Shown: piece after piece, positions 9,665-21,860 of the stretch | Position numbering within the stretch: the stretch's first letter is position 1 | Layout of the letters: each line of letters begins with the position of its first letter | Made by a program: the position numbers and the translations under genes | NCBI GenBank assembly: GCA_032719365.1 | Contig: CM064873.1 | Span: 9,458,501 to 9,522,500, forward strand | Length of the DNA: 64,000 nt | Direction: 5' to 3' | From: Prinsepia uniflora | Taxonomy: Eukaryota > Streptophyta > Magnoliopsida > Rosales > Rosaceae | Notes under the pieces: generated by a model | Told to the model about the DNA's origin: nothing | Database searches by the model: none | The model's input: only the letters and a program-made list of their open reading frames with translations

Positions 9665-12525
9665 TGTAACGACCCGAACTTTCGTAATTATTATTTTATT
9701 GTAAATTGACCGTTTTGCCCCTGAGGGGGGGGGAAAGTTGACTTTTACCTCGGGAAGTATTTAGGACTTTGACACGTGACCGTGACGTAGTTTAGGACGT
9801 CACGAGTTCATAGGCAGGTGGCACGTTCGATTCCGACGTTCGAGGAAGAAGTTGTGACGTTCGGAAGTCGAGGGGCATTTTGGTAATTTGGCCATTTGGG
9901 GGCCAAATGTTGACTTTTGACCCGGGAAGTCCAACAGACGAGGGCCAATGACCGTTACGTAGGTCTCGTCGATACGAATCCGTAGACAGGCGGCACGCTG
10001 AAATCGGACTTACGACGAAAAAGTTATGGTCAAGAACGTAACCGAACTAACCGAGACTCGGAACTTAAATTAATAATAAAATAGTATAATCTGATTTGCT
10101 TTAACCCAATCAATCTGGACCCTTGATGAGTGACACATGTCACTCATCTACCCCATCCACATCATCCCCAACATTCTGGATCTTGGTCTGCCATAGGATT
10201 AATTAATTAGTTTATTTTCCTTAAATCCTCACCCTTCACTCTTCACTCAGGATGAATCTCAGCCATCCATTCTATTTCTCCTTCTGTTCTTAAGCCATCA
10301 GAGACTCACTTCTTCATTTTCATTTCTTCCTTCAAACCGTGCAACCTCCCATTCTCTACACAAACACATCAGCCATCACACCACCCCTCAGCCTCAACCC
10401 ACACACCAGCCTACATCTCAGCCACCTCCAGACGACCATCACCACCACCACGGACGGCGGAGCAACCCGGAAAACCCACAAACCCGTGAGGACCCGTGCA
10501 GCCCAAAACCATCCAACCATCCAAACCGTGACGTCTGGGCTCGAACCAACCTAGGGCTAGGACCATTGTGACCTCTGGACGGCGTAGGACTGGACTGGGC
10601 AGCCCACGGCGGCGACACGGCGGCGGTAAGCCTGCAAACCCGTGAAGGCCGATTTTCCTTCCCTGCCTCAAACCGTCCGTTTTTAACGTTGCATTTGTTT
10701 GGTTGTTTTTGAGACTTAACCTAGGAGACTAGACGAGTGTTTTGGACCTGAGTTGGTGGCTGGAAACGTGACGGCTCGCCGGAGAAGACGAACCAGAACC
10801 GGCAGCCATTTCCCCGTCGTTTTTCAGGTGATTCCTTGATCTTAAAATCCAGTTTTGATCACACAGAGCCATAGAACATGTTCAGACGAGTCCATAGGAA
10901 CAAACCCCATCGATTTTGGTGGCCGGAATCACGATCTGTGATCGGGTCGAACCGTGGGTCTGCGGTGACCCGATTCGTAGACCCGATACTGTAGCTGATG
11001 ACGTCATCATGCTGACGTCAGCAGTGACGTCATGATGACGTCATCATGTCAGAATATTGTCAGACCAGGGACCAATGGACTGTTGACACGTGTCCTCTGA
11101 CACTGTCAGTGATGACGTCATGCTGACGTCAGCAGTGACGTCATGCTGACGTCAGCATTATTGTAGCACTGTTGACCAGAGGGTTGACCAGCGCGTGGGG
11201 GGCGCGTGTGAACAGTGTTTTGTGTGGGACCAGTGCCATTTTCAAGGTTTCGACGATACGGATCCAATGGCGGTGGTTTCGTGTCGATCGGAGATCGTTA
11301 AGTTGGTCAAATTAGGGTTTGATGCCTTGGGAAGCGTGTTCGGACGGCTTTCCCGGGCCGGTTTCAGTCTAGGGTTTCGTAGTTGTTTAGTAGGGACTTA
11401 AAGTGACCTTTACGTATGTTTTGGGCATGACAGGAATTGTACTTTAAACCTTGGACGGGGCTTTACGCTCGGGAGTGCAGCGGGATTGTACTGTGAGTGG
11501 GCCTTTGATTTCACTAAACTTCGGCATGCATAACTGTTTTACTTTCTACTATATCTATATGTGATTTGATAAAAGTATCTGTTTATCTTGTGTACGATTT
11601 ATGGCACGTATTACGATGTTTGGGCATGAGACCCGTCTGGTTGTTTATAAATGGTTTGGAGTCATATATATGTATAATGGATCTCGATATTATCTGTGGT
11701 ACTGCACTGTATAGATCTACCCTAGGATTCTATCTCCTCCGGATGTAGGTACACCGGAGCGGTCACGGCGCATTGCCTGTGAGGAGTCATTCTACGGAGG
11801 GACCGGACCGTAGAGTGACTCAGGAGCAGGATTGCTACTATTGGACGTCTGGGACGTCAGGAATCTAGAATGCCATGCTCGGACTAGGTTCGGGATTTGG
11901 ACTCGGGATTGAGACCCCGGGTGGCACGCGTAGCCTTGAGACTGTGACCTTATTGGGCGTCTGGGACGTCAGGCATCTGGGATGTCAGGGTTGGGATGTA
12001 TAGTGCAGTGACTAAGATTATATTATGTTGATATTATTCTGCTTATGACTATATGGTTTTGTGGTTTTGATACTATGCATGTCTTTTCGGAAAACGGAGG
12101 GGAAAAGTTATATGTTTTCGAAATGGTAAACTACTTTGTAAACCTTGAGTTTCGGCCCACTCACCTTTGTTGTTTTACTACCCCTCCAGGTAGTGCTATC
12201 GAGGAGGAGGATCCCGAGGAGGAGGAGGAGGATCCCGAGGAGGAAGAGGCATAGGTTTACGTTGCGTACCTGAACCCTACTGCTGGGTAGGTTGGCACGT
12301 AGTGTGTCTAGAGTCGTGCTCAATAAACTGTATTCGGGAACCATCCCTTGTCTGACACTATTTGTATTTGAGTATTTGTGTGGTGTGCTATGTATGACTA
12401 TACTATGGATTTTCTTTATGCATTTTATCTTCAATAAGGGTATTTTTGGTATTTTAACGTCGGGTGTCAGACGGGAGCAGGGCACGTCCCGGGTGGTCCC
12501 AGGGGGATCGGGGCGGGTCCTGTCA
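9665..12525 (+). repeat. 5' LTR of element 1 (2,861 bp)
   Basis: It starts TGTAACGACCCGAAC and ends GGGTCCTGTCA, followed after 3 bases by the primer binding site. It contains eight TGACGTCA palindromes (10999-11154), a splice-donor-like GGTAAG (10625), an 11 bp inverted repeat pair (11493-11503 with 12154-12164) and an ATCCCGAGGAGGAGG-type duplication near 12200-12245. Confidence 0.95.
10999..11154 (+). promoter_or_regulatory. cluster of eight TGACGTCA palindromes in the 5' LTR
   Basis: Perfect TGACGTCA octamers begin at 10999, 11013, 11025, 11036, 11113, 11124, 11136 and 11147. This is the CRE/as-1-like core bound by plant bZIP (TGA-class) factors. The region also holds ACACGTGT near 11086. 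The 3' LTR of the same element has six copies because one 23 bp unit is missing. An LTR enhancer role is inferred from the motif density. Confidence 0.7.
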
Positions 12526-12528
12526 ACT

Positions 12529-12540
12529 TGGTATCAGAGC
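12529..12540 (+). other. primer binding site, initiator Met tRNA
   Basis: TGGTATCAGAGC lies 3 bases after the LTR end. It is complementary to the 3' end of plant initiator methionine tRNA, the usual primer for plant LTR retrotransposons. Confidence 0.92.
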
Positions 12541-12628
12541 ACTAGGTTGTGGTCAGCATGCTAGACTAGTGGTCAGTACTTAGTTTAAACGATGTCAGTA
12601 TCTAATCTATGCCTCTTAACAGCGGGTT

Positions 12629-15600
12629 ATGCCTCCAAGGAGAATTCCTCAAATACGAACTGACGAGGAAATCGCGAGAGAGATGGAATGTGCTAGCATT
12701 GAGCGGGCTCAAAGGTTGGGAGCCACACCGTTCAGCGGGGGATCAAACCCCGAGGATGCCCATGAGTGGATTGCGAAATGGGAAAGAATCTTCACCGTGA
12801 TGCACTGCCCACCCGGCGAGCGGGTGGCATTGGCGGCCTTCTTACTGGAAGGCGGGGCTTATCAATGGTGGCATGGTCTTGAGATGTCCGGGTGGACTGT
12901 TCACACCACCACATGGGAGGTCTTTCGTGCCCGATTCTTAGATCAGTATTACCCGCGTTCATTTCGCATGGCACGAGAGGCAGAGTTCCTGCGGCTGGAA
13001 CAGGGAGATATGTCCGTGGCAGATTACGAGCAGACCTTCGGGAAGCTTTCCCGTTTTGCCGCAGCTTTCGTGAGTACTGAGGAGGAAAAATGTCAAAGAT
13101 TTGAGTTGGGACTCCGAGGGGAGTTGCGGGCAAGTGTGACGGCTACTAGTTACGCGACTCTGAGGGACATGGTCGACGCTGCAGTTCGTGTCGAGGCCAG
13201 TCTGGCGGCACACCAGGCGCGACAATCATCAGGCGAGGGGCAGCGCCGGGATCGTCCACATCCTGGACCAACCGGCCCAAAGATCTCTAAGGGGGGAAAT
13301 TACCGAGGAGCACCCTCATCTCTACGTGGTCGTGGCTGGTCAGGTCGACATGGGAACTCTCAGAGGGGTGGATCGAGATTCAGTTCTGGACAGCATCAGG
13401 CTTGGAGTGGTACATCAGGAGGGTCTTGGGATGGACCGAGGACAGTTAATTGCTTTGCTTGTGGAGGAGCGGGCCACTATGCCCGAGATTGCCATTTATT
13501 GTCAAGGAACAACGAGACTAAAGGTGTTAGTGTGACACAGAGTTCGGCTTCTCACCCTTCCAGAGGCCGAGGACAGAGTGCTGAGCGTGGCGCGCGTGGG
13601 CGCGGACAGACTACGGGCCCCCGAGCTCGTGTTTTTTCAGTGACTCAGCAGCAGGCGAGGTCAGCCCCTGGTGTGGTTACAGGTACTCTTCATATCTCAA
13701 ATATTGTTGTACGGGTATTAATGGATGCTGGGGCTACTCATTCTTTTATTTCGAAAAGTTGTGCGGGTATGTTAGATCGTGAGGTGTCAGCCTTGGATAG
13801 TGAAATGGGTGTTGGTACACCGATGGGCGTTGTGTACATCGTGAATCAGGTGATCCGGAGATGCCCAGTAAGGGTGGAGGATGTAGATCTGCTAGCTGAT
13901 CTAATCCTGATGGATATCCATGACTTTGATGTTATCTTGGGAATGGATTGGTTGACTGAGCACGGTTCGCTCATCGACTGTTGTAGTAGGCGGGTGATTC
14001 TGCAAAGTCCGGGTTTGCCGGAGGTTACTTTTCAGGGAGAGCGCGACGGTTCGCTACCTGAAGTAATTTCTTCACTTGCCGCTACGAAGCTTCTACAGAA
14101 GGGATGCCAGGGTTATCTGGCGCATGTTGTGACGACGATTAGTGATACTTCGGGTGCCAATGATATACCTGTGGTGCGGGAATTTCCGGATGTGTTCCCG
14201 GAAGATTTGCCTGGTTTACCACCACATCGGGAGATTGAGTTCACGATTGAACTACTTCCCGGCACACGACCTATATCGCAGGCACCATATCGGATGGCAC
14301 CAGCGGAGTTACGGGAACTGAAGATCCAATTGCAGGAGTTGGTGGACTTGGGATTCATCCGACCGAGTACATCACCGTGGGGAGCACCAGTATTATTTGT
14401 GAAGAAGAAGGAGGGGAGCCTCCGTTTGTGTGTGGATTATCGACAGCTCAACAAGGTCACGGTAAGGAACCAGTACCCCTTACCCAGGATTGACGATCTC
14501 TTTGATCAACTGCGGGGAGCACAGTACTTCTCGAAGATAGATTTACGATCTGGTTATCACCAGTTGAAGATTGCTGAAGGAGATGTCCCGAAGACAGCGT
14601 TTCGGACCAGATATGGGCATTATGAATTCCTTGTGATGCCTTTCGGCTTGACGAATGCTCCAGCAGCATTCATGGATCTAATGAATAGGGTCTTCCGATC
14701 TTATTTGGATAAGTTTGTGATCGTGTTCATTGATGACATCCTTGTGTACTCGAGGAGTGCTCAAGCTCATGAGGAACACTTACGTTCGGTGTTAGGGAAG
14801 CTGAGGCAGAACCAGTTATACGCCAAGCTGAGTAAGTGTCAGTTTTGGCTAACCAGCATTGGTTTTCTGGGACATGTAGTGTCAGCAGACGGGATTAGCG
14901 TGGATCCCCAGAAGACCGAAGCGGTGACAAATTGGGCTAGACCGACAACCGTGACAGAGGTACAGAGTTTCGTTGGTTTGGCAGGATACTACCGGAGATT
15001 TGTTGAGGGCTTCTCTAGTATTGCTGCACCGTTGACTCGTTTAACCAGGAAGGGAGTAAAGTTTGTTTGGGATGAACGGTGTGAGCAGAGTTATCAGGAA
15101 TTGAAACGTCGATTAACTACCGCACCTGTTCTTGCTTTGCCGGATAACAGTGGAGAGTTCGAAGTCTACAGTGACGCATCGTTGCAAGGTTTGGGTTGCG
15201 TGCTGATGCAGAATGGCAGAGTTATCGCTTATGCATCGAGACAACTAAGACACATGAGCTGAACTACCCTACGCATGATCTGGAGTTGGCGGCGGTGGTT
15301 CACGCTTTAAAGATCTGGCGACATTATCTGTACGGGGTGACTTGCAGGATCTTCACCGATCATCAGAGTTTAAAGCATTTGTTCACTCAGAAGGAGCTGA
15401 ACGTAAGGCAGCGACGGTGGTTGGAACTGATCAAGGATTACGATTGTACGATTGAATATCATCCAGGGAAGGCGAACGTTGTGGCAGACGCACTCAGTAG
15501 GAAGTCAGCAGGATCGATTGCACACCTGAGGCTGGTGTACCTTCCTTTGCTAGTGGAACTCCGAAGAGCTGGAGTTATGCTAGGGATGGATGAGCAGGGA

Positions 15601-17061
15601 GCTTTGTTGGCCAGTTTTCATGTACGACCTGTGCTCGTCGATCGGATTATCGAGGCACAATTGGAGGATCCGACACTTTGTATCTACAGGATCGAGGTCG
15701 AAGCAGACGAGAGGCAGGACTTTACTATTCGACCAGATGGAGCTCTGGTGAAACTGGGCCGTTTGTGTGTTCCTGCAGTGGCAGAGTTACGGGAAGAAAT
15801 TCTCGAGGAAGCCCACAGTTCGGCTTATGCCATGCATCCGGGAGGTACAAAGATGTACCGTACCCTCCGGGACCACTATTGGTGGGCAGGAATGAAGAAG
15901 GATATTGCAGTGTTTGTGAGCAGATGTTTGACCTGTCAGCAGGTCAAGGCTGAGCGGCAGAGACCGTATGGAGCAATGCAACCGCTTCCGATTCCCGAGT
16001 GGAAGTGGGATCACATTACCATGGATTTTGTCTTCAAGTTGCCAAGGACTCAGAGGGGATGCGATGGAGTTTGGGTGATTGTCGACCGATTGACCAAGTC
16101 AGCTCATTTCTTACCAGTACAGGAGACATTTAAGCCAAACCGACTGGCTCAGCTGTTCGTGAAGGAGATCATTCGACTTCATGGTACGCCGGAGTCGATA
16201 GTGTCTGATCGAGATCCGCGTTTCACATCTAGGTTCTGGCGAAGTTTGCAGAACGCCTTGGGTACAAACTTACATTTCAGTACAGCGTTCCACCCACAGA
16301 CCGATGGGAAGTCAGAGAGGACTATCCAGACACTGGAGGACATGATGAGGTCTTGTGTACTGCAGTTTCAGGATTCGTGGGATACTCATTTGCCTTTGAT
16401 GGAGTTCGCATACAACAACAGTTATCAGGCAAGTATCGGGATGGCACCCTACGAGGCACTGTATGGCCGACAGTGCAGGACACCTATCTGTTGGATGGAG
16501 GTAGGAGAGCGAGCAGCTTTAGGACCGGATTTGATGGACATAACCCAGGAAACAGTTCGAATCATCAAGGAAAGATTGAAGGCAGCACAAGATCGCCAAA
16601 AGAGCTATGCGGATCGACGAATTCGAGACTTGGAATTCGAGGTTGGAGATTTTGTGTTCCTTAAGTTATCTCCATGGAAAGGAATTATCCGTTTTGGCCG
16701 ACGCGGGAAGTTGAGTCCACGTTACTTTGGACCGTTCGAGATCATTGAGAGGATTGGACTAGTGGCATACCGGTTGGCATTACCTCCAGAACTTGCCAGA
16801 GTGCACGATGTTTTCCATGTGTCCATGTTACGGAAATACCTACGGGACGATTCACATGCCTTGCCGGAACAACCAGTAGAACTGATGACTGATCTGAGCT
16901 TTGAGGAGAAACCAGTGCAGATTCTGGATCAGAAGAACAAGGTTCTGAGAAACAAGACGATTCGGTTGGTGAAAGTGCTATGGAGGAACCATGACGTCGA
17001 GGAGGCGACGTGGGAACCCGAAGACTTGATGAGGGAGCAGTACCCGTTTTTATTCGAGTAA
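12629..17061 (+). pseudogene. gag-pol of element 1, broken by one frameshift
   Basis: Translation starts at the ATG giving MPPRR. Residues about 40-195 are a retrotransposon Gag domain. A CX2CX4HX4C zinc knuckle lies at residues 275-288. The protease core at 366-368 reads DAG rather than the usual DSG/DTG. Reverse transcriptase shows FIDDI with catalytic D702-D703, and RNase H starts at D849. The frame closes at 15262 because one base is missing near 15247-15250, and the protein resumes in the next frame, open from 15196 to 17061. That part carries the RNase H remainder, an HHCC zinc region (about 15810-15945), an integrase DD(35)E triad (codons at 16024, 16207, 16315), a GPF/GPY module and a C-terminal chromodomain ([16 protein letters not shown]). 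Gag and Pol share one frame, as is usual for chromoviruses. Confidence 0.95.
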
Positions 17062-17083
17062 ATTTCGAGGACGAAATTTCTGT

Positions 17084-17096
17084 AAGGTGGGTAGAT
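17084..17096 (+). other. polypurine tract of element 1
   Basis: AAGGTGGGTAGAT directly precedes the 3' LTR, where a plus-strand priming tract is expected. It is purine-rich but interrupted by three T. Element 2 has the cleaner AAGGAGGGTAGGT at the same place. Confidence 0.65.
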
Positions 17097-19157
17097 TGTA
17101 ACGACCCGAACTTTCGTAATTATTATTTTATTGTAAATTGACCGTTTTGCCCCTGAGGGGGGGAAAGTTGACTTTTACCTCGGGAAGTATTTAGGACTTT
17201 GACACGTGACCGTGACGTAGTTTAGGACGTCACGAGTTCATAGGCAGGTGGCACGTTCGATTCCGACGTTCGAGGAAGAAGTTGTGACGTTCGGAAGTCG
17301 AGGGGCATTTTGGTAATTTGGCCATTTGGGGGCCAAATGTTGACTTTTGACCCGGGAAGTCCAACGGACGAGGGCCAATGACCGTTACGTAGGTCTCGTC
17401 GATACGAATCCGTAGACAGGCGGCACGCTGAAATCGGACTTACGACGAAAAAGTTATGGTCAAGAACGTAACCGAACTAACCGAGACTCGGAACTTAAAT
17501 TAATAATAAAATAGTATAATCTGATTTGCTTTAACCCAATCAATCTGGACCCTTGATGAGTGACACATGTCACTCATCTACCCCATCCACATCATCCCCA
17601 ACATTCTGGATCTTGGTCTGCCATAGGATTAATTAATTAGTTTATTTTCCTTAAATCCTCACCCTTCACTCTTCACTCAGGATGAATCTCAGCCATCCAT
17701 TCTATTTCTCCTTCTGTTCTTAAGCCATCAGAGACTCACTTCTTCATTTTCATTTCTTCCTTCAAACCGTGCAACCTCCCATTCTCTACACAAACACATC
17801 AGCCATCACACCACCCCTCAGCCTCAACCCACACACCAGCCTACATCTCAGCCACCTCCAGACGACCATCACCACCACCACGGACGGCGGAGCAACCCGG
17901 AAAACCCACAAACCCGTGAGGACCCGTGCAGCCCAAAACCATCCAACCATCCAAACCGTGACGTCTGGGCTCGAACCAACCTAGGGCTAGGACCATTGTG
18001 ACCTCTGGACGGCGTAGGACTGGACTGGGCAGCCCACGGCGGCGACACGGCGGCGGTAAGCCTGCAAACCCGTGAAGGCCGATTTTCCTTCCCTGCCTCA
18101 AACCGTCCGTTTTTAACGTTGCATTTGTTTGGTTGTTTTTGAGACTTAACCTAGGAGACTAGACGAGTGTTTTGGACCTGAGTTGGTGGCTGGAAACGTG
18201 ACGGCTCGCCGGAGAAGACGAACCAGAACCGGCAGCCATTTCCCCGTCGTTTTTCAGGTGATTCCTTGATCTTAAAATCCAGTTTTGATCACACAGAGCC
18301 ATAGAACATGTTCAGACGAGTCCATAGGAACAAACCCCATCGATTTTGGTGGCCGGAATCACGATCTGTGATCGGGTCGAACCGTGGGTCTGCGGTGACC
18401 CGATTCGCAGACCCGATACTGTAGCTGATGACGTCATCATGCTGACGTCAGCAGTGACGTCATGATGACGTCATCATGTCAGAATATTGTCAGACCAGGG
18501 ACCAATGGACTGTTGACACGTGTCCTCTGACACTGTTAGTGATGACGTCATGCTGACGTCAGCATTACTGTAGCACTGTTGACCAGAGGGTTGACCGGCG
18601 CGTGGGGGGCGCGTGTGAACAGTGTTTTGTGTGGGACCAGTGCCATTTTCAAGGTTTCGACGATACGGATCCAATGGCGGTGGTTTCGTGTCGATCGGAG
18701 ATCGTTAAGTTGGTCAAATTAGGGTTTGATGCCTTGGGAAGCGTGTTCGGACGGCTTTCCCGGGCCGGTTTCAGTCTAGGGTTTCGTAGTTGTTTAGTAG
18801 GGACTTAAAGTGACCTTTACGTATGTTTTGGGCATGACAGGAATTGTACTTTAAACCTTGGACGGGGCTTTACGCTCGGGAGTGCAGCGGGATTGTACTG
18901 TGAGTGGGCCTTTGATTTCACTAAACTTCGGCATGCATAACTGTTTTACTTTCTACTATATCTATATGTGATTTGATAAAAGTATCTGTTTATCTTGTGT
19001 ACGATTTATGGCACGTATTACGATGTTTGGGCATGAGACCCGTCTGGTTGTTTATAAATGGTTTGGAGTCATATATATGTATAATGGAGCTCGATATTAT
19101 CTGTGGTACTGCACTGTATAGATCTGGATGGTCCCAGGGGGATCGGGGCGGGTCCTG

Positions 19158-19160
<3 letters not shown>
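17097..19160 (+). repeat. 3' LTR of element 1, internally deleted (2,064 bp)
   Basis: It matches the 5' LTR nearly base for base up to the end of ATAGATCT (19125), then jumps to GGATGGTCCCAGGGGG. The missing part corresponds to 11719-12490 of the 5' LTR (772 bp). A 23 bp TGACGTCA unit and two Gs are also absent, which together account for the full 797 bp length difference. The deletion removes the second arm of the long inverted repeat. Confidence 0.92.
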
Positions 19161-19199
<39 letters not shown>

Positions 19200-19209
19200 C
19201 TCTCTCTCC
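19161..19209. repeat. TA microsatellite followed by TC microsatellite
   Basis: About 35 bp of TA repeats run into about 15 bp of TC repeats and then a C-rich tract. The TA repeat continues the tract left of the element at 9650-9664, marking the original insertion site. Confidence 0.9.
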
Positions 19210-19232
19210 CCACACCCCCCAATATGTATATA

Positions 19233-19650
19233 TATATACCCTACTATTGAACCCCAGAGAATACGGACTTTATTTTTTATGTTATAGAAAAAAATTCAAT
19301 TGTAACTATATACAATATGTATAGTATACATATATAATATCTATTACAAGCATAATATAATAAAAAGCCCAAGAGGTCAAATCAATCAAACATTAAGGGG
19401 CACATGGGGCAAAGAGGACAAAAAAAAAACACAATGTTATTTTTAATTGTTTAAAAGAATTCTCAATAATTCACGTATCCTCTTTATTGATATATAAAAA
19501 GGTAGATGTGGAATTTATTGCTTACGAATTATGTTTAGGGACTTTTGAATAAAAAAAGTTTGAGATAAGGTCTTATTTTGTTTAATATACAAGTATTAAA
19601 GGTTTTAAATAAAAATAAAAGTTGTTAAGGGTGTAACAATGATTTACTCA
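19233..19650. repeat. dispersed about 400 bp repeat, copy 1
   Basis: The AT-rich stretch from TATACCCTAC to GTTGTTAAGGGTGTAA matches 49408-49810 in the same orientation over its whole length, with scattered substitutions and small indels. The last 60 bp are almost identical. No coding capacity is seen. The ends carry weak inverted similarity (TACCCT and AGGGTGTA), so a MITE-like element is possible, but no target duplication was found. Confidence 0.8.
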
Positions 19651-20396
19651 ATTTTATATGCATGATTGATTTTTTTTTTTAAGTAGTATATAACTCATTG
19701 ATAAATATTGTAATTATTTTTTTTTAGCTGTTGAAGGAGTTAGCTCAGAATATGATGATTTATTTATATGCGTACATCAATAGTAGTTAGAATTATTGTA
19801 ATTAATACTTGTAAACTATGTTTTTTTTTAATATTAGGTTGGGATATTTGGAATTATTGTAGAATTGTATGTTACTTTAATAAATTAAAAATAATGGAAT
19901 TGAGTAATAGGATTACCTATTTTTAATAGGCAATGATGGCCTACTTGCAAATAAATATAGGAAAAGTAAGTAATATGAATCATTACTATTAATTTAATTC
20001 TCGTTACTTTACAGTACCCGCTCCAAAAACATTTTGTTAACTATGTCTGATCTTACTCCTGTTTGACATCTCAATCAATGTATCTAAAATACCCTGAGCA
20101 CTTTAATACACAGAGAGAGAAACCCCCAGACATAGGATAATATATATATATATATACAATAACTATATTAGAATTAATATCTCGATATACAAACCAAATA
20201 GAATCCGTCCTCGCGGGGTCACCGCCCACATCCAACCCACTAACCTCTGTTGAGTAATGGAATCTATCACTTCATCTCCTTTCGAATCTTGAACCCATAT
20301 GTGGATTCGTCTTAAGTCTTATCCTAATATTCTAATTACCTCGAGAACCTATGACCAATTTCCCAGAATCACGCGAGGTCTATGTATTTTGAAACT
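19651..20396. other. AT-rich host DNA, no gene
   Basis: Poly-T and poly-A runs and a TA run near 20140 were seen. From about 20195 the sequence is GC-richer but was not assigned to any element or gene. It ends at the AACAA target duplication (20397-20401) of solo LTR A. Confidence 0.5.
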
Positions 20397-21860
20397 AACA
20401 ATGTAACGACCCGTCCCAAATTTTATGGGATTATCGAGAATTAATTGAGGATTAACGAGACTAATTAGGAATTAGTCGAGGATTGTAGGACATTTGGGGT
20501 GAAATTACGAATTTGCCCCTAGACGAGGGTAAAATATTAACTTTTAACCCGGAAGGTTAATGGCACGTGGATCGAGATCGATTACGTAGATCGAGACGAT
20601 ATGAGTCCATAGACAGACGGTATGTCAAAATCGGACATCGTACGAAAAAGTTACGAGTCTAAAACAGTTTTGGAAACTATTTACGGTGGCACATTTTACG
20701 AGTGTTGACTTTTGGATTTGTCTTGAGTGGGCCCAGATAGTTGTGTCACTCGTCCATTACTTCTCATTACACATACATGCATCTACCATTCCCTTTCCTA
20801 TTCCATTCATACTCGAAACCCACCCCAAAACCATTATCTTCTTCATCACCTAGTACCAACCTGAGAGAAGGGCAGAGAGTGACTGAGGGAGACCATGAGA
20901 GGCGGACGAGACAACATAGAGGCAAGGGGCCGGTGGCTGGCAAGAAAATAGTGAGAAAACAGGTAACCCGTGGACTTCAAAATGGTGTTTTCGATTTGGA
21001 TGTTTAGAACTAGAAACTAATGCCATGGTGATCTACTGTGAGTTCATGCAAGTTCGTAGAGCCTAGAAACAGAGCGTGTGGATGCTGGGATGTGAAGCCC
21101 CGTCCTAAATTAGCGGAATTAATTAAGAATTAATGACGGATTAGCTAGACTAATCAGGGATTAGACGAAGATTAGCGGACGAGCAGGGCGAAATGACGAT
21201 TTTACCCCTAGAATGGGCGAATCGTTGACTTTTCGTTCAGGCGGTCAAATGGACTTTGGCCGATGGCTGTGACGTAGTCGGGACATCACGAGTTCATAGA
21301 CAGGTGGCACGCCTGATTCCGACATTCGAAGAAGAAGTTATGATTTTCGGAAGTTTGGGGGCATTTGGTAATTTGGTTGAATAGGAGCAAAAAGTTGACT
21401 TTTGACCTGGGAGGTCCGATGGCCAAGGGCCACGGACCGTTACGTAGATCGGGACGATACGAATCCGTAGACAGGTGGCACGTCGAATTTGAACGTTCAA
21501 TGGAAAAGTTACGGTTCACGGAAGTTTCGTGGTACTATTGTACGTTTTACGAGACAACTTGGGTTTTGTCCTAAGTGGGGCCCAGATATTTCTGCACTGC
21601 CCAATGGATGAGTGACAAGTGTCACTCATCCACTAGACATCATTTTACATTCATACATATCACCCCTTTCTTCTTTGTTCGTGCATACCAAACCTAAACC
21701 AAACCAAACCTGATTACCTTCATCCCTATCCAACCCCAATCCAAACCCATACCCCATATGATCATGTCTGAGGACCTAGAGAGTGTTGGAGGGCCGTGAA
21801 GATGCTGGTGGCTGGCCAGGAACAACGCTGTCGTGGACGGTGGCCATGGACAGAGCAAGG

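Larger units (their letters stand above)
9665..19160 (+). mobile_element. full-length Ty3/gypsy chromovirus (element 1, Tekay/Del type)
   Basis: A complete order is visible: 5' LTR (9665-12525, TG...CA), a primer binding site matching initiator-Met tRNA, one long gag-pol region (12629-17061), a purine tract and a 3' LTR (17097-19160). The C-terminal chromodomain and very long LTRs point to the Tekay/Del chromovirus lineage. The two LTRs differ at only a few bases outside three length changes, so the insertion is recent. Flanks are TA repeats: 4 bp TATA is shared, and a strict 5 bp duplication cannot be resolved in the microsatellite. The frameshift in pol and the deleted 3' LTR make this copy non-autonomous. 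Confidence 0.95.

Noticed and set aside
10339..10671. Paired frames in the LTRs of element 1 (also 17769-18101)
   Set aside because: GC-rich LTR leader sequence; the same frames recur only because the LTRs are duplicates.
19103..19324. Frames with long Ile-Tyr runs
   Set aside because: They are translations of the TA microsatellite next to element 1.
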